Positions 33,957 through 43,072 of a stretch of DNA of 64,000 nucleotides are shown one piece after another (within the stretch, counting starts at the first letter, position 1; every line of letters starts with the position of its first letter). Both the position numbers and the translations under genes were made by a program. The notes beneath the pieces were generated by a model, which worked only from the letters and a program-made list of their open reading frames with translations, was not told the DNA's origin and did no database searches. Source of the DNA: Bacillus sp. FJAT-18017 (GTDB lineage Bacteria; Bacillota; Bacilli; Bacillales; Cytobacillaceae); the NCBI RefSeq assembly GCF_001278805.1, contig NZ_CP012602.1, forward strand, positions 661,001 to 725,000, given 5' to 3'.

Positions 33957-34340
33957 ATGAAGTTTTTTAAAGGGTTTTTAGGAGCTCTATTAACTGTTAT
34001 AGCGGTATTATTTATAGAAAATATATTATTAAATCCACATAAAACCAGTTCCTCCGAGATGTTCAACTACGTAGTTAAAGATTTTTTTAAGGAGTTACCA
34101 GCCCTTATTGTTTTTGGAGGGTTTTATTATATTATGCCAGGTTGTTTGCTAGGAGAGCTATTATATCGCAAATACATAAAATCGAAACCCTTTTTAACAG
34201 GACTTATTTTATTTGTTTTTTTAGGTGTAGGTTACGGAACCCTATTTACTGGTTTTGATTTAAGTGAATCTTTAATATTCTTATATACAATTACGGGTTC
34301 TATAGTCTTTTATTTAGTTAGAAGAGATTATAAAAAATAG
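33957..34340 (+). CDS. Membrane protein of unknown function
   Basis: A 127-residue protein with four membrane segments (about 5-23, 46-70, 79-97 and 102-118) and a basic end (RRDYKK). A short extracytoplasmic loop lies at about 26-44. ATG has an AAAGGAGC site. The topology resembles the small membrane protein at 28126-28575 but the sequences are not obviously related. No function is assignable. Confidence 0.5.
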   Translation: MKFFKGFLGALLTVIAVLFIENILLNPHKTSSSEMFNYVVKDFFKELPALIVFGGFYYIMPGCLLGELLYRKYIKSKPFLTGLILFVFLGVGYGTLFTGFDLSESLIFLYTITGSIVFYLVRRDYKK

Positions 34341-34459
34341 AAAAATTTTATTCGTACTTTGAAACAGGAATCGGAGAAGAACTGTTGATAACCGGGTCAA
34401 AATCGAAACGTTAATTGAATTTCTATTCGAAAAAGAAATTATTTCTAAAGAAGAGCTTA

Positions 34460-34798
34460 CAAGTAAGGTATAAAGATAATTTAAATCGGAACGTGCCTTT
34501 ATCTTATGAATTAGACGGGAATCTCAAGCAGGACGACAAGTTCAAATACGAGTACAACGACCTTGGTGGTCAGACGAGGGTAATTACCTTAGCCCGCACT
34601 AAAATAGCCAAATACGAGTACGACGAGGAAGGTCTAAGGACGAGGATAATTGTAGGGACAAAGACGTATGAGTATTATTATAACGGTGAAGAAAATAACC
34701 TGGCATTAGAGGTCACGAAGGAAAACGGACAGATTCAAAGATTTCGTTATTGCCAATGGGACGAAAACGGAAAAGCAGTTGGAGTAATATTAAATTAA
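34460..34798 (+). pseudogene. RHS / YD-repeat protein fragment
   Basis: A fragment of about 110 codons with the YD-repeat pattern of RHS and wall-associated proteins: LSYELDGNLKQDD, FKYEYNDLGGQTRV, KYEYDEEGLRTRIIVGTKTY and RFRYCQWDENGKAVGVI. Full RHS proteins run to well over a thousand residues, so this is a remnant. The upstream stretch (IETLIEFLFEKEIISKEELT, ending at 34472 in another frame) is the tail of a different decayed small gene. It is the last coding piece before repeat copy 31. Confidence 0.7.
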
Positions 34799-34804
34799 TA
34801 TTTA

Positions 34805-34860
34805 TTGTTAAACTAATGGGGTGCGTTGATCCAGCAGGATTAGCCACCTTTTTCTGTGAA
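34805..34860 (+). repeat. Array repeat copy 31 (terminator arm, last of the array)
   Basis: GTTAAACTAATGGGGTGCG, TTGATCC, AGC loop, AGGATTAGCCACC, T5. There is no GAACAAACGGGGCAGG arm. No further copies are seen downstream. Confidence 0.85.
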
Positions 34861-35033
34861 AATAATTAAATCAAAGTGAAGAAGTATCTTCCTAATATTT
34901 AGTGTAATCCTAGAAACAGCTTAAAAATGGCAATAAGAAAGCAGGGCTACCTGTGGAGGGGTGCCCTTGTATAATTCTTATTTCATTGGGCTATACTAAC
35001 TAACTTGCATTTCTTTAAAAGGCTCTTTGTTTA

Positions 35034-35735
35034 TTAACATTGAGTAAATGATCCGAAGCATTCGATGCGACATCGCAACGAGTGCTTTTTTTTTCCTCGT
35101 CTTGAGGCGGTTGACCAAAATTTAGTTGCTAACCAACGATTCTTGCATTTTGAGACAGCCCAGGCAGCTTCACACATCGCGGTTTTTATATGGGGGTTAC
35201 CCTTTGTTGTCCGGGTGCTTTTTCTCTTGCCAGCACTTTCACGATTGCCCGGTGATACTCCAGCCCACGAAGCGAGATGTTGTGAGGTTGGAAACTGCCC
35301 CATATCGACTCCTATTTCAGCGATGATCACAGCTGCGGTGTCCTTCTTAATTCCTGGAATGGTCAGAAGAAGTTCCAATTCGCTTTGATAGTTCCTCAAT
35401 AAAATGTCCACTCTTTCCTCGATTTCAGAGATGAGTGATTCAAGGTATATGATATGTTGCCATGATTGTCTGATAAGGAATATCTGGTGTTCATTAAGGG
35501 TTCCAAAAAGTGAATCCGTAATCGCCTGTTTCTTCTCAGCCATCCTTTTATGAATGCTTTCTTCCACATCAGATGGATCAACATAGCCCTGATCAATAAG
35601 CCTTGTAAGAAGCTTTCTGCCTGAAACTCCAAAGACATCGGAGATGACGGACCCTAGTTTGACATTTGAACACTCAAGCACTTTTTGAATCCGATTTTTT
35701 TCGGAAGTAAGATGGCTTAGCCACTTTAAAAAAGG
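35034..35735 (-). pseudogene. IS110-family transposase remnant (N-terminus missing, frameshifted)
   Basis: The C-terminal half of a second type of IS110 transposase: WLSHLTSEKNRIQKVLECS, the Tnp20 region LLTIPGIKKDTAAVIIAEIG and LASWAGVSPGNRESAGKRKS. The DEDD domain is missing. Near the 3' end an A8 run shifts the frame; the expected tail ALVAMSHRMLRIIYSML is read in the next frame. It differs strongly from the IS110 copies at 1-292 and 8705-10237. It lies directly upstream of the Tn7-like genes, and its truncated end is within about 10 bp of where they might begin. Confidence 0.85.
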
Positions 35736-35859
35736 AAATAAAGTGTTATTAAAGTTTTAGGAAATTCTACGAAAAATCTAATGCTTGAGATGAATAAATT
35801 AAATTTTTTAAGAAATAATAGTGATGTAAATTATTATTTTGGTAGGTTTTTATACTAAG

Positions 35860-35888
35860 TTGACAATTTATTATTTATAACTCTATTA
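35860..35888 (+). promoter_or_regulatory. Probable promoter of the Tn7-like operon
   Basis: TTGACA, then 17 nt, then CTATTA (or TATTAA at 18 nt), 18 bp before the first ATG. The same TGACAATTTATT string also resembles TnsB-binding sites in Tn7-like ends, so the two readings compete. Confidence 0.4.
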
Positions 35889-35905
35889 AAGAATGGAATG
35901 ATACT

Positions 35906-37258
35906 ATGGGTCACGACTCTATTCCTTTTCAAGTTCTAAATGAACATGCAATGGACACAAGCACCTTATATAATCTAAAGCCCATTGGCTTAGGAACCGC
36001 GTATAGTGAAAGTTTGACAAGTTACCTTATAAGACTATCAGAATCTCACTGCATTAGTGTGGGTACTCTATTCAATAAATTTGTTTCTAAAAAGCTTAAC
36101 AAACCGTATGTAAATCGTAGTGTTAAATGTGGAGGGAATCGTTTTTTTGATGGGGCAAAAGCACTTAATGGAGTAGACAAAAATTCGAACGATTTAATTA
36201 ATGCTTTAGAGGATTTAACTTACCGAAATGACTTAATATATTTAACGTTACAAGTGTGGGGCAACGTTTTTACAAATAGGGAGTTATTAAAAGAATACCT
36301 ATCTTGGTGCCCTTACTGTCTAAAGGAGTTTGAAAACCGACATAAAATTTGTTACATGCCCCTACAATGGTATCTTAAACCAGTAAAATACTGTGTCGTT
36401 CATCAAACAGCGTTAGTAGACAATTGTTTTAATTGCAATAAGAAGCTACCCATTCTACACCGATCTAGTAATAACAACTCCTGTCCGTATTGTAAAGCAA
36501 AATTAACTAATATCCCATTTGGATTTAAAGAGAAAATAGAAAATATAGATAGGGAAAAATATTATTCTAAAAATATAGCAGATTTAATTGCTATTACAAA
36601 TACGATATCAAACAAATTATATAGGGATATTATAAAAACTAGAATAAATAAATTAGAAGTCCAATACACGGATATAAATCAAATATCAATTAGAAAAGAA
36701 TTAGAAATACCCAAATCAACCTTTTACAGTTGGCAAAAAGGCTTATCACTTCCAACCATACGAAATATATTAGAAATTTGTTATTCCTTAGGTCTATCCT
36801 TACAGGATTTTCTTTTTAAAGAAAATTTAATAATTCAACCTATCTTAAAATCTCCAGTAGTAGTCAAGATTCCCAGAAGGAAATTAGATCATGCCAAAAT
36901 AGAAAAGTCTCTTCAATCATATCTAGAGATTGCTGAACCATTATCTATGGTTCAAATTTCTAAAGACATACAAGTTGCTAAAAGATCGTTATATCGAATT
37001 CATCCACAATTATGTAAGTCTCTATCACAAAGATATCAAGAGTATTTATTATTAAAAAGTGATATAAGAACGCAAGAAATTAAACTTTTAATTGAGCAGA
37101 GTGTCAATGCGCTTATCTTTCAAGGTAGTGTTCCTACTCAAAAAAAAATTGAAAATATATTATATGCAAATTGTCTATTAAGGGAAAGTTTCGCAAGAGA
37201 ATATTTGGGTAATTATTTGAATAGTCTTAATAATCAAAATAAAGAGAAGGAGAATTAA
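35906..37258 (+). CDS. TniQ/TnsD-like target-selection protein (short form)
   Basis: A 450-residue TniQ-family protein. The N-terminal TniQ domain opens SESLTSYLIRLSESHCISVG (about 34-53). A zinc-ribbon region follows: WCPYC (about 136-140), CVVH (about 160-163), CFNC and CPYC. The C-terminal half has helix-turn-helix-like units, including PKSTFYSWQKGLSLPTIRNI and VAKRSLYRIHPQLCKSLSQR, as in the DNA-binding part of TnsD. TniQ/TnsD proteins bind the target site and recruit TnsC. It is the first gene of the operon and ends 1 bp before the tnsAB start. Its C-terminal part is shorter than that of TnsD, and the target is unknown. Confidence 0.85.
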   Translation: MGHDSIPFQVLNEHAMDTSTLYNLKPIGLGTAYSESLTSYLIRLSESHCISVGTLFNKFVSKKLNKPYVNRSVKCGGNRFFDGAKALNGVDKNSNDLINALEDLTYRNDLIYLTLQVWGNVFTNRELLKEYLSWCPYCLKEFENRHKICYMPLQWYLKPVKYCVVHQTALVDNCFNCNKKLPILHRSSNNNSCPYCKAKLTNIPFGFKEKIENIDREKYYSKNIADLIAITNTISNKLYRDIIKTRINKLEVQYTDINQISIRKELEIPKSTFYSWQKGLSLPTIRNILEICYSLGLSLQDFLFKENLIIQPILKSPVVVKIPRRKLDHAKIEKSLQSYLEIAEPLSMVQISKDIQVAKRSLYRIHPQLCKSLSQRYQEYLLLKSDIRTQEIKLLIEQSVNALIFQGSVPTQKKIENILYANCLLRESFAREYLGNYLNSLNNQNKEKEN

Positions 37259-37259
37259 T

Positions 37260-39947
37260 ATGTTAACAGAAGCTGAGTTTCTAAATTGGTGCGAACGAAA
37301 TAAGGTTCCTCTTAATATAAAAGAATATATCAATAAAAATATTCGGCATAGCCAACCAGCACGTTTAGTACAGGGAGGGAGAGACAATCTCACGGGTAAA
37401 TATCCTTCAAAAAAGATGGGTTTTACAATTCAGTTCGAAAGTGGAAAAGTAGAGGGCCCAGCAATATTAATGCTGGAAAATGATGAAGATGTGCTGGAAT
37501 ATTACGATCAACCTAATAAAATTCGATTAAGTTATCTTAAGGATGGAAAGAAGAGGGGATTTCTTTATACCCCAGATTTTTTTGTTATTAGAAAGGACGG
37601 GGCAGGATGGGAAGAATGGAAAAGTGAAAAAGATTATCGCAAAATCTCAAATGAACAAGAATGGAGATACACGAAAGATCAAGATGAGCAATGGAGGTGT
37701 CCGCCAGGAGAAGAGTTTGCAAACAGTTTGGGATTATTATTTAAAGTTTGTTCTAGTAAAACTATCAATTGGAACCTTCATAGAAACTATGTTTTTTTAG
37801 ATGATTATATTAGGAAAACTAAAGATTTAATGATAAAAGAAGAAGCTTTAGAGGATATAAAAAAAGTAATATTCCAAGAACCAGGTATAACGCTGAAAAA
37901 GTTAATAGAATGCTCGCTGGATAATCATTATAGAGCTGATGATATTTTTGTTTCAGTTTTAAAAAATGAAATATTTATTAACCTAAATGAGGCCCCTTTA
38001 GCTGAACCAGAATTAGTAAAGGTGTTCTTACATAATGAACATGCCTTAATGTATAAGAATTTAACAAGTTGTCAAGAGGAAGTAATTTCTCCATCGTATA
38101 TTAAGATGGATGTTGGTAGTACAGTTCTTTGGGATAACCATGTGTGGAAAATAATTAATATAGGCACAACTTCGGTATCTATGTTATCTGATAAAAAATA
38201 CAATGAGATATCCATTGATTTGTTTTATAAACTGATAAATGAAGAAAAACTTGTATGTGAAAAGGTACAACATCTAGATAATGATCCATTAATCGATAGA
38301 ATTGTATCCGCTAGTGAAGAAGATTATAAAGTTGCCAACTATAGAATAACACATGTATTGAATTATCTTAAAAATGGTTCAAAAGCGTATTCTAACAATA
38401 CTGAGCCAAATCTCAGAAAGGTCCGCGATTGGGCTGGGAAATATAGTGCAGCTAAAACCATCTATGGTAATGGCTATCCAGGTTTACTTCCAAAAGACAA
38501 GAGAAAAGGGAACAGAACGCCTAGGTTTAACAGTGAAGTTATCACTCTAATGAACGATTATATAATAGATGAATATGAAAATATAGTTCAAAAGAAAAAA
38601 TCTGTGGTTTATGGATTGTTTAAAAATGCTTGTGAAGAAAAGGGTTATATAGCTCCTAGTCTAGTCACATTTTGCGAATGTATTAATAAACGCCCTATTG
38701 AGGAGCAAACAAACAATCGTAAAGGTAAACGAGCGGAATATCAGGTCCAAACATTTTACTGGGAGCTAGAAAGAACAACACCTAGACATGGGGATTTTCC
38801 TTTCAATATTGCTCACCTAGACCATACTCAGCTAGATATTGAGCTTGTAAGTTCCAAAACGAAAAAAAAACTTGGAAAGCCCTATCTATCTTTATTAGTA
38901 GATGCGTTTTCAAGAAAGGTTCTCGCATTTTACTTATCATTTGAACCGCCAAGTTATAGATCTTGTATGATGGTTTTCAGGGATTGTGTAAGACGATTTA
39001 ATAGACTACCCCAACAAATTGTAGTTGACAACGGAAAAGAATTTCATAGTGTTTATTTTGAAGCATTACTTGCGATGTATGAACGTGAACCAAAATGGCG
39101 CCCCCCCGCAAAGGCAAGGTACGGCTCTATATTAGAAAGACTATTTGGTACAACTAACACAAATTTTATACAAAATCTAACTGGTAACACACAGATTATG
39201 AAAAATGTAAGAGAAGTAACCCAAAGTGTCAATCCTAAAAATCATGCTGCATGGAGTTTGCCAAACCTTTCGGCAGCTTTAGACGTATATTTCTTTGAAT
39301 TGTATGAAACAATAGAACACCCTGCTTTAGGCCAAACGCCAAGAGAAGCTTTTAGTTCGGGTCTTTTTTATTCAGGGGACAGGAAAGACTTCCATATAAG
39401 TTATGACAATGTCTTTGAAATCATGACACTTCCTTCTACTCTCTCGGGTGAAGCAACAGTACAGAAAAGTGGGGTCAAGATAAATTATATATATTACTGG
39501 AATGATGTATTTAAAAGTCTACACCAATTAAAAACAAAGGTTAAAGTGAGATTTGATCCATTTAATTTAGGGATAGCATATGCATTTGTGAAAGGAAGAT
39601 GGGTGAAATGTATTTCTCAGTATTATTCCATTTTTAAGAGCCTTACACAAAAAGAGTTAAAGTTTATAACTGCAGAATTAAAAAAATCTAATCAAAATCA
39701 TGCAAGAAACTTTACTATTAATGCACAAAAAATAGCGAAATTTTTAAAGGATATGGAGAGTAATAACTCATACGAACTACTGAGAGAGAGAGCTGAGGAA
39801 ACAAAAAAAGTTATACATTTAGATTTTAACAATGCAGAGGAAAACATTGAAAACGAAAAAAAAATTGTTAATCAACCTCAGCCATCCAAAAAAAGTGAAG
39901 ATTTAGATTTAAATCAAGATTCTTTAGAAATATATGGGGAGTTTTAA
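37260..39947 (+). CDS. TnsA-TnsB fusion transposase
   Basis: An 895-residue fusion. The N-terminal TnsA-type endonuclease (about 1-190) has YYDQP, TPDFFVI (Asp near 106) and EEWKSEK (Lys near 121), matching the restriction-enzyme-like D...xK site. The TnsB part has helix-turn-helix regions, then a DDE integrase: LDHTQLD (Asp 521), VDNGKEF (Asp 590) and SILERLFG (Glu 626), followed by a Mu-type beta barrel and a Lys/Glu-rich tail that probably contacts TnsC. In Tn7 these are separate proteins cutting the 5' and 3' strands; fusion keeps cut-and-paste excision in one chain. ATG has an AAGGAGAA site. Confidence 0.92.
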   Translation: MLTEAEFLNWCERNKVPLNIKEYINKNIRHSQPARLVQGGRDNLTGKYPSKKMGFTIQFESGKVEGPAILMLENDEDVLEYYDQPNKIRLSYLKDGKKRGFLYTPDFFVIRKDGAGWEEWKSEKDYRKISNEQEWRYTKDQDEQWRCPPGEEFANSLGLLFKVCSSKTINWNLHRNYVFLDDYIRKTKDLMIKEEALEDIKKVIFQEPGITLKKLIECSLDNHYRADDIFVSVLKNEIFINLNEAPLAEPELVKVFLHNEHALMYKNLTSCQEEVISPSYIKMDVGSTVLWDNHVWKIINIGTTSVSMLSDKKYNEISIDLFYKLINEEKLVCEKVQHLDNDPLIDRIVSASEEDYKVANYRITHVLNYLKNGSKAYSNNTEPNLRKVRDWAGKYSAAKTIYGNGYPGLLPKDKRKGNRTPRFNSEVITLMNDYIIDEYENIVQKKKSVVYGLFKNACEEKGYIAPSLVTFCECINKRPIEEQTNNRKGKRAEYQVQTFYWELERTTPRHGDFPFNIAHLDHTQLDIELVSSKTKKKLGKPYLSLLVDAFSRKVLAFYLSFEPPSYRSCMMVFRDCVRRFNRLPQQIVVDNGKEFHSVYFEALLAMYEREPKWRPPAKARYGSILERLFGTTNTNFIQNLTGNTQIMKNVREVTQSVNPKNHAAWSLPNLSAALDVYFFELYETIEHPALGQTPREAFSSGLFYSGDRKDFHISYDNVFEIMTLPSTLSGEATVQKSGVKINYIYYWNDVFKSLHQLKTKVKVRFDPFNLGIAYAFVKGRWVKCISQYYSIFKSLTQKELKFITAELKKSNQNHARNFTINAQKIAKFLKDMESNNSYELLRERAEETKKVIHLDFNNAEENIENEKKIVNQPQPSKKSEDLDLNQDSLEIYGEF

Positions 39948-39948
39948 A

Positions 39949-41100
39949 ATGGACAAATTGACTGACTTTCCTTTCGGCTTAGCTAAAGCATCTAATGATG
40001 AAAAAAAGGAATATTTTTTAAAGATGACTTTAAACCATCCTAAATTAAATGAGGCTTTCTTAGAAGTGATTGATAGGATAAATACTTCTCCAAGTGGAAA
40101 AGTCATACTAGTTTATGGACCAACAGGGGTTGGGAAATCCACTTTATGCAAGAGGGTAAAAAAAGAAATAATTCAAAGGTTTTTAGACAATGGCCTAAAT
40201 ATCCAAAATATCAAAGGAACTATCCCCGTAGCAATGTTAGAATTGCCTTCTTCAGATAACGGGAAATTTAATTGGAGGGATTTCTATAAAAGATTGCTTA
40301 ATGAAATGAATGAACCCTTAGTAGAATACAAAATTTCCAGAAATTCAGAAGTGCCAAACAAAAAAATTCCTAATCATTGGCCTTCTACCTCTCCCGAATT
40401 GAGAGAGTCATTGGAGAATGCAATATCTTATAGAAATACAAAGGTTATTTTGTTAGATGAAGCGCAACACTTATTGAAAATAGCTAGCGGTAAGAATATC
40501 AAAGATCAATTAGATGCACTAAAATCCATAGCCAATTTAACTGGAGCTTTGTTTATTTTGTTTGGCACTTATGAACTTATGGATTTTTTTGATTTAAGCG
40601 GACAGTTGGGACGTAGGACAAAAGAAATACACTTTCCACGCTATAATTTGAATATAACAAAAGACAAACATGATTTTCATAGTGTGATTTATACCTTTCA
40701 AAATAGACTACCATTTATTGAGAAAACTGATCTTTTATATTATGCAGATTTTTTATACGAAAGGACCATTGGTTGTATTGGAATTCTAAAGGAATGGTTA
40801 GATGAATGTGTAAATGAAGCACTCAATAAAAATTTGCCTTCTATTTCTTTTGATGTATTAGAAAGGAACGCCCCTACACCATCAAAAGCTTTAACAATCG
40901 CTCAAGAAACTATTGAAGGCGAGACAAAAGTGAACGAACAAGGGCAAAGTATTTATTTGCTAAGGGAGACAATTGGTCTATCCACAAATAGCAAACAAAC
41001 TTACAATGAAAGCGGAAAAAGTACACAGGGAAGAAAAAATAATGTTGGTATTAGAAACCCAACTAGAGACAAAATTGGATTAAAAGAAAAACAAACATGA
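39949..41100 (+). CDS. tnsC: TnsC-like AAA+ transposition regulator
   Basis: A 383-residue AAA+ ATPase (TniB/TnsC family). It has Walker A GPTGVGKS (about 57-64), Walker B VILLDEAQ (about 166-173), a sensor LFILFGTYEL and GRRTKEIHFPRYN (arginine-finger region). The C-terminal tail is polar. TnsC assembles on target DNA recruited by TniQ/TnsD and activates the TnsAB transposase. I chose ATG at 39949 because GGGGAG lies 8 nt upstream; an in-frame ATG at 39934 overlaps the tnsAB end. It follows tnsAB by 1 bp. Confidence 0.9.
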   Translation: MDKLTDFPFGLAKASNDEKKEYFLKMTLNHPKLNEAFLEVIDRINTSPSGKVILVYGPTGVGKSTLCKRVKKEIIQRFLDNGLNIQNIKGTIPVAMLELPSSDNGKFNWRDFYKRLLNEMNEPLVEYKISRNSEVPNKKIPNHWPSTSPELRESLENAISYRNTKVILLDEAQHLLKIASGKNIKDQLDALKSIANLTGALFILFGTYELMDFFDLSGQLGRRTKEIHFPRYNLNITKDKHDFHSVIYTFQNRLPFIEKTDLLYYADFLYERTIGCIGILKEWLDECVNEALNKNLPSISFDVLERNAPTPSKALTIAQETIEGETKVNEQGQSIYLLRETIGLSTNSKQTYNESGKSTQGRKNNVGIRNPTRDKIGLKEKQT

Positions 41101-41136
41101 ATTACATTCAATTTATAAAAATGGTGGTGAGTTAAA

Positions 41137-42915
41137 TTGGAATATAAAAATCTACAGCAATTCGAAAATATTATTATCGATGACTTTGGACTGGAGATTT
41201 ATCCCATTTACAACATTCCGCCAGTTATTAAGCCCAGCATTGTATATGGTAAAGATAGAGAAAGTTTAACAAGTTTTATTTTACGATTGACCCACGCTCA
41301 TTGTCTGACAATAGGTAAGTTCACAGGACAGTTATTAACCCCGAACCTTAGTGAGAAATATAGCAAGAATCCATATAGATTTCCGCCTCCTCGCATAAAT
41401 GGATGTAATAAACTTTCTATAATAACTGTGGACACCATACAAAGATTGAGTAATCTGAGTGATGATTTATCATTACTAACTTTTAAGTTTTTCGACTCTG
41501 TTGTTAGTAATAAGAATTTAACTAAAAACTACAGAGCATGGTGTCCATCATGTCTTCAGGAAATGAAGATTAGCGGAAAAACAATATACGAAAAATTAAT
41601 ATGGTCTATAAATAATTATGAAGTATGTGTCACCCACAATGCATTATTATCTATTTCGTGTAATTTTTGCGGTATGATGCAAGAAATTTTACCTGATAAT
41701 GGCCAAAATGGACATTGTCAATACTGTAATAGTTGGTTAGGATCTGAAAAAGTGACGGATTTAGAAAATGACTCTAAAACAATAAGGGAGGAAATTTGTT
41801 ACAAGTCGAGGCAAGTAGAAACTATATTGAATTATTTTTACAATAAGCCAGTTAAGAAGGATAAGTTATTATCCAGTTTAAAAAAAATTAGCGAAGAATA
41901 TGAATTTCAAATGAAAGAACTTTGTTTGCATATTCTAGGTATTCCTTATACTACCTTTAATAACTATTGCAAATCCGGTGGAAAGTTTTCCCTGGACAAT
42001 ATTTTGGAAATAAGTTGGAGATTAAAAATAGATATTTTAAATCTAATGGAGAATAACAACATTGAATACAGGATAAACAAAAACGGATTTGTTCCTAGAA
42101 AAAAAAGGTACAATCATCAAAAGGATTCTAAAAGGGTAGAGCAATATTTAAAAAATGTTATATTATCCCCCGAATATATTCCAGTAGTAACATTAGAGAA
42201 TACACTTCACATTACTTTGACGACACTCCGAAAAAGATTCCCGAAAGAATATAAAAAAATTCAAGCCAAAAATAACGCCATTAGGAAAAAGTATGGGAAA
42301 AAGTTGGTTGAAAAAGCAGCTTACGAAGCAAATCATGTAGAGATAGAAAGATACTTAAAAGAAGTATTAAAATCAAAAGACTTAATACCGATCAACCACA
42401 TTTCTAGTAAATTAGGGGTTTCTTCCACTTTTTTGAAGAAAAAGTTTCCCCAATTGGTTTTAAATATAATGAACAAAAATACCGAGATAATGAAACTTCG
42501 GCCTAAAGGTTACTCCTTTAGCAAATCTTATAAGAAATTTGGACAAAAACAACTAAATGAAGTGAAAGAGAGATTATTATTTATTTTATGTTCTATCACA
42601 GATGAACCGAAGTATATAAAGGAGATATTAGAGGGATTAGGGAAATCACAACGTTTTGTAAATTGTTTTCCTGAAATATTTGAGTCTATAAATGAAGCTA
42701 ATATACTTGCATTAAATCGAAAAAGACAAAAAGTATTTCAGGAACAATGTGAAATCGTTAAAAAAACTGTATGTTTTCTAAACGACCAAGGAGTCTATCC
42801 TGGTTTAAAGCAGATAGAGAAATATACAAATTTTAAGATGAAAAAAGAACTAAACGACTACCGAAGCACACTTTTCAATGAACTGGGTATTCAAAAAAAA
42901 GATTTCGGGCATTAA
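41137..42915 (+). CDS. TniQ/TnsD-like target-selection protein (long form)
   Basis: A 592-residue TniQ/TnsD-family protein. It opens like the first one (DRESLTSFILRLTHAHCLTI, about 41-60), with the zinc-ribbon cysteines in WCPSC (about 135-139), CVTH, CNFC and CQYC. The C-terminal part is longer, with repeated helix-turn-helix units: LTTLRKRFPKEYKKI, SSTFLKKKFPQLVL and SQRFVNCFPEIFESI, like the DNA-reading arms of TnsD. The TTG start has a GGTGGTGAG site. Having two TniQ proteins suggests two target choices, as in Tn7 (TnsD versus TnsE) or in CRISPR-associated Tn7-like elements, but no guide system is seen here. Confidence 0.85.
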   Translation: MEYKNLQQFENIIIDDFGLEIYPIYNIPPVIKPSIVYGKDRESLTSFILRLTHAHCLTIGKFTGQLLTPNLSEKYSKNPYRFPPPRINGCNKLSIITVDTIQRLSNLSDDLSLLTFKFFDSVVSNKNLTKNYRAWCPSCLQEMKISGKTIYEKLIWSINNYEVCVTHNALLSISCNFCGMMQEILPDNGQNGHCQYCNSWLGSEKVTDLENDSKTIREEICYKSRQVETILNYFYNKPVKKDKLLSSLKKISEEYEFQMKELCLHILGIPYTTFNNYCKSGGKFSLDNILEISWRLKIDILNLMENNNIEYRINKNGFVPRKKRYNHQKDSKRVEQYLKNVILSPEYIPVVTLENTLHITLTTLRKRFPKEYKKIQAKNNAIRKKYGKKLVEKAAYEANHVEIERYLKEVLKSKDLIPINHISSKLGVSSTFLKKKFPQLVLNIMNKNTEIMKLRPKGYSFSKSYKKFGQKQLNEVKERLLFILCSITDEPKYIKEILEGLGKSQRFVNCFPEIFESINEANILALNRKRQKVFQEQCEIVKKTVCFLNDQGVYPGLKQIEKYTNFKMKKELNDYRSTLFNELGIQKKDFGH

Positions 42916-43040
42916 TATTGAATATGAAATTTAATAACAATAGGGTGTTATAAGAGCATAATAGCGTCTTACTTAAATTGGGAAAGTAACTTGTAAACCG
43001 GGTTCTATTTATATTAGTGTGCTTTTAGAACGTTTACTGG

Positions 43041-43070
43041 TGTCCTCTAAAAATTAGAGGACGTTTTTTG
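43041..43070 (+). terminator. Rho-independent terminator of the Tn7-like operon
   Basis: GTCCTCTA / TAGAGGAC with an AAAAT loop, followed by GT6, about 125 bp after the last tniQ stop. Confidence 0.85.
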
Positions 43071-43072
43071 TT

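Larger units (their letters stand above)
35744..42939 (+). mobile_element. Tn7-like transposition module (TniQ, TnsAB fusion, TnsC, TniQ)
   Basis: Four co-directional genes with short or no gaps form a Tn7-like transposition system. The limits given are the gene block plus adjacent intergenic DNA; a 10-bp inverted match TGTTATTAAA (35744-35753 and 42930-42939) is not flanked by a target duplication and is probably chance. Real ends may lie further out. No cas gene, CRISPR array or tnsE-like gene is seen in the window. Confidence 0.8.

Noticed and set aside
35860..35888. TGACAATTTATT as a TnsB site at the left end
   Set aside because: It is equally well explained as TTGACA of a promoter 18-46 bp before the first gene; kept only as an alternative.
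35744..42939. TGTTATTAAA inverted pair as Tn7-like element ends
   Set aside because: Only 10 bp in very AT-rich DNA, no 5-bp target duplication on either side, and only about 15 bp between the last stop and the right match, leaving no room for TnsB sites.
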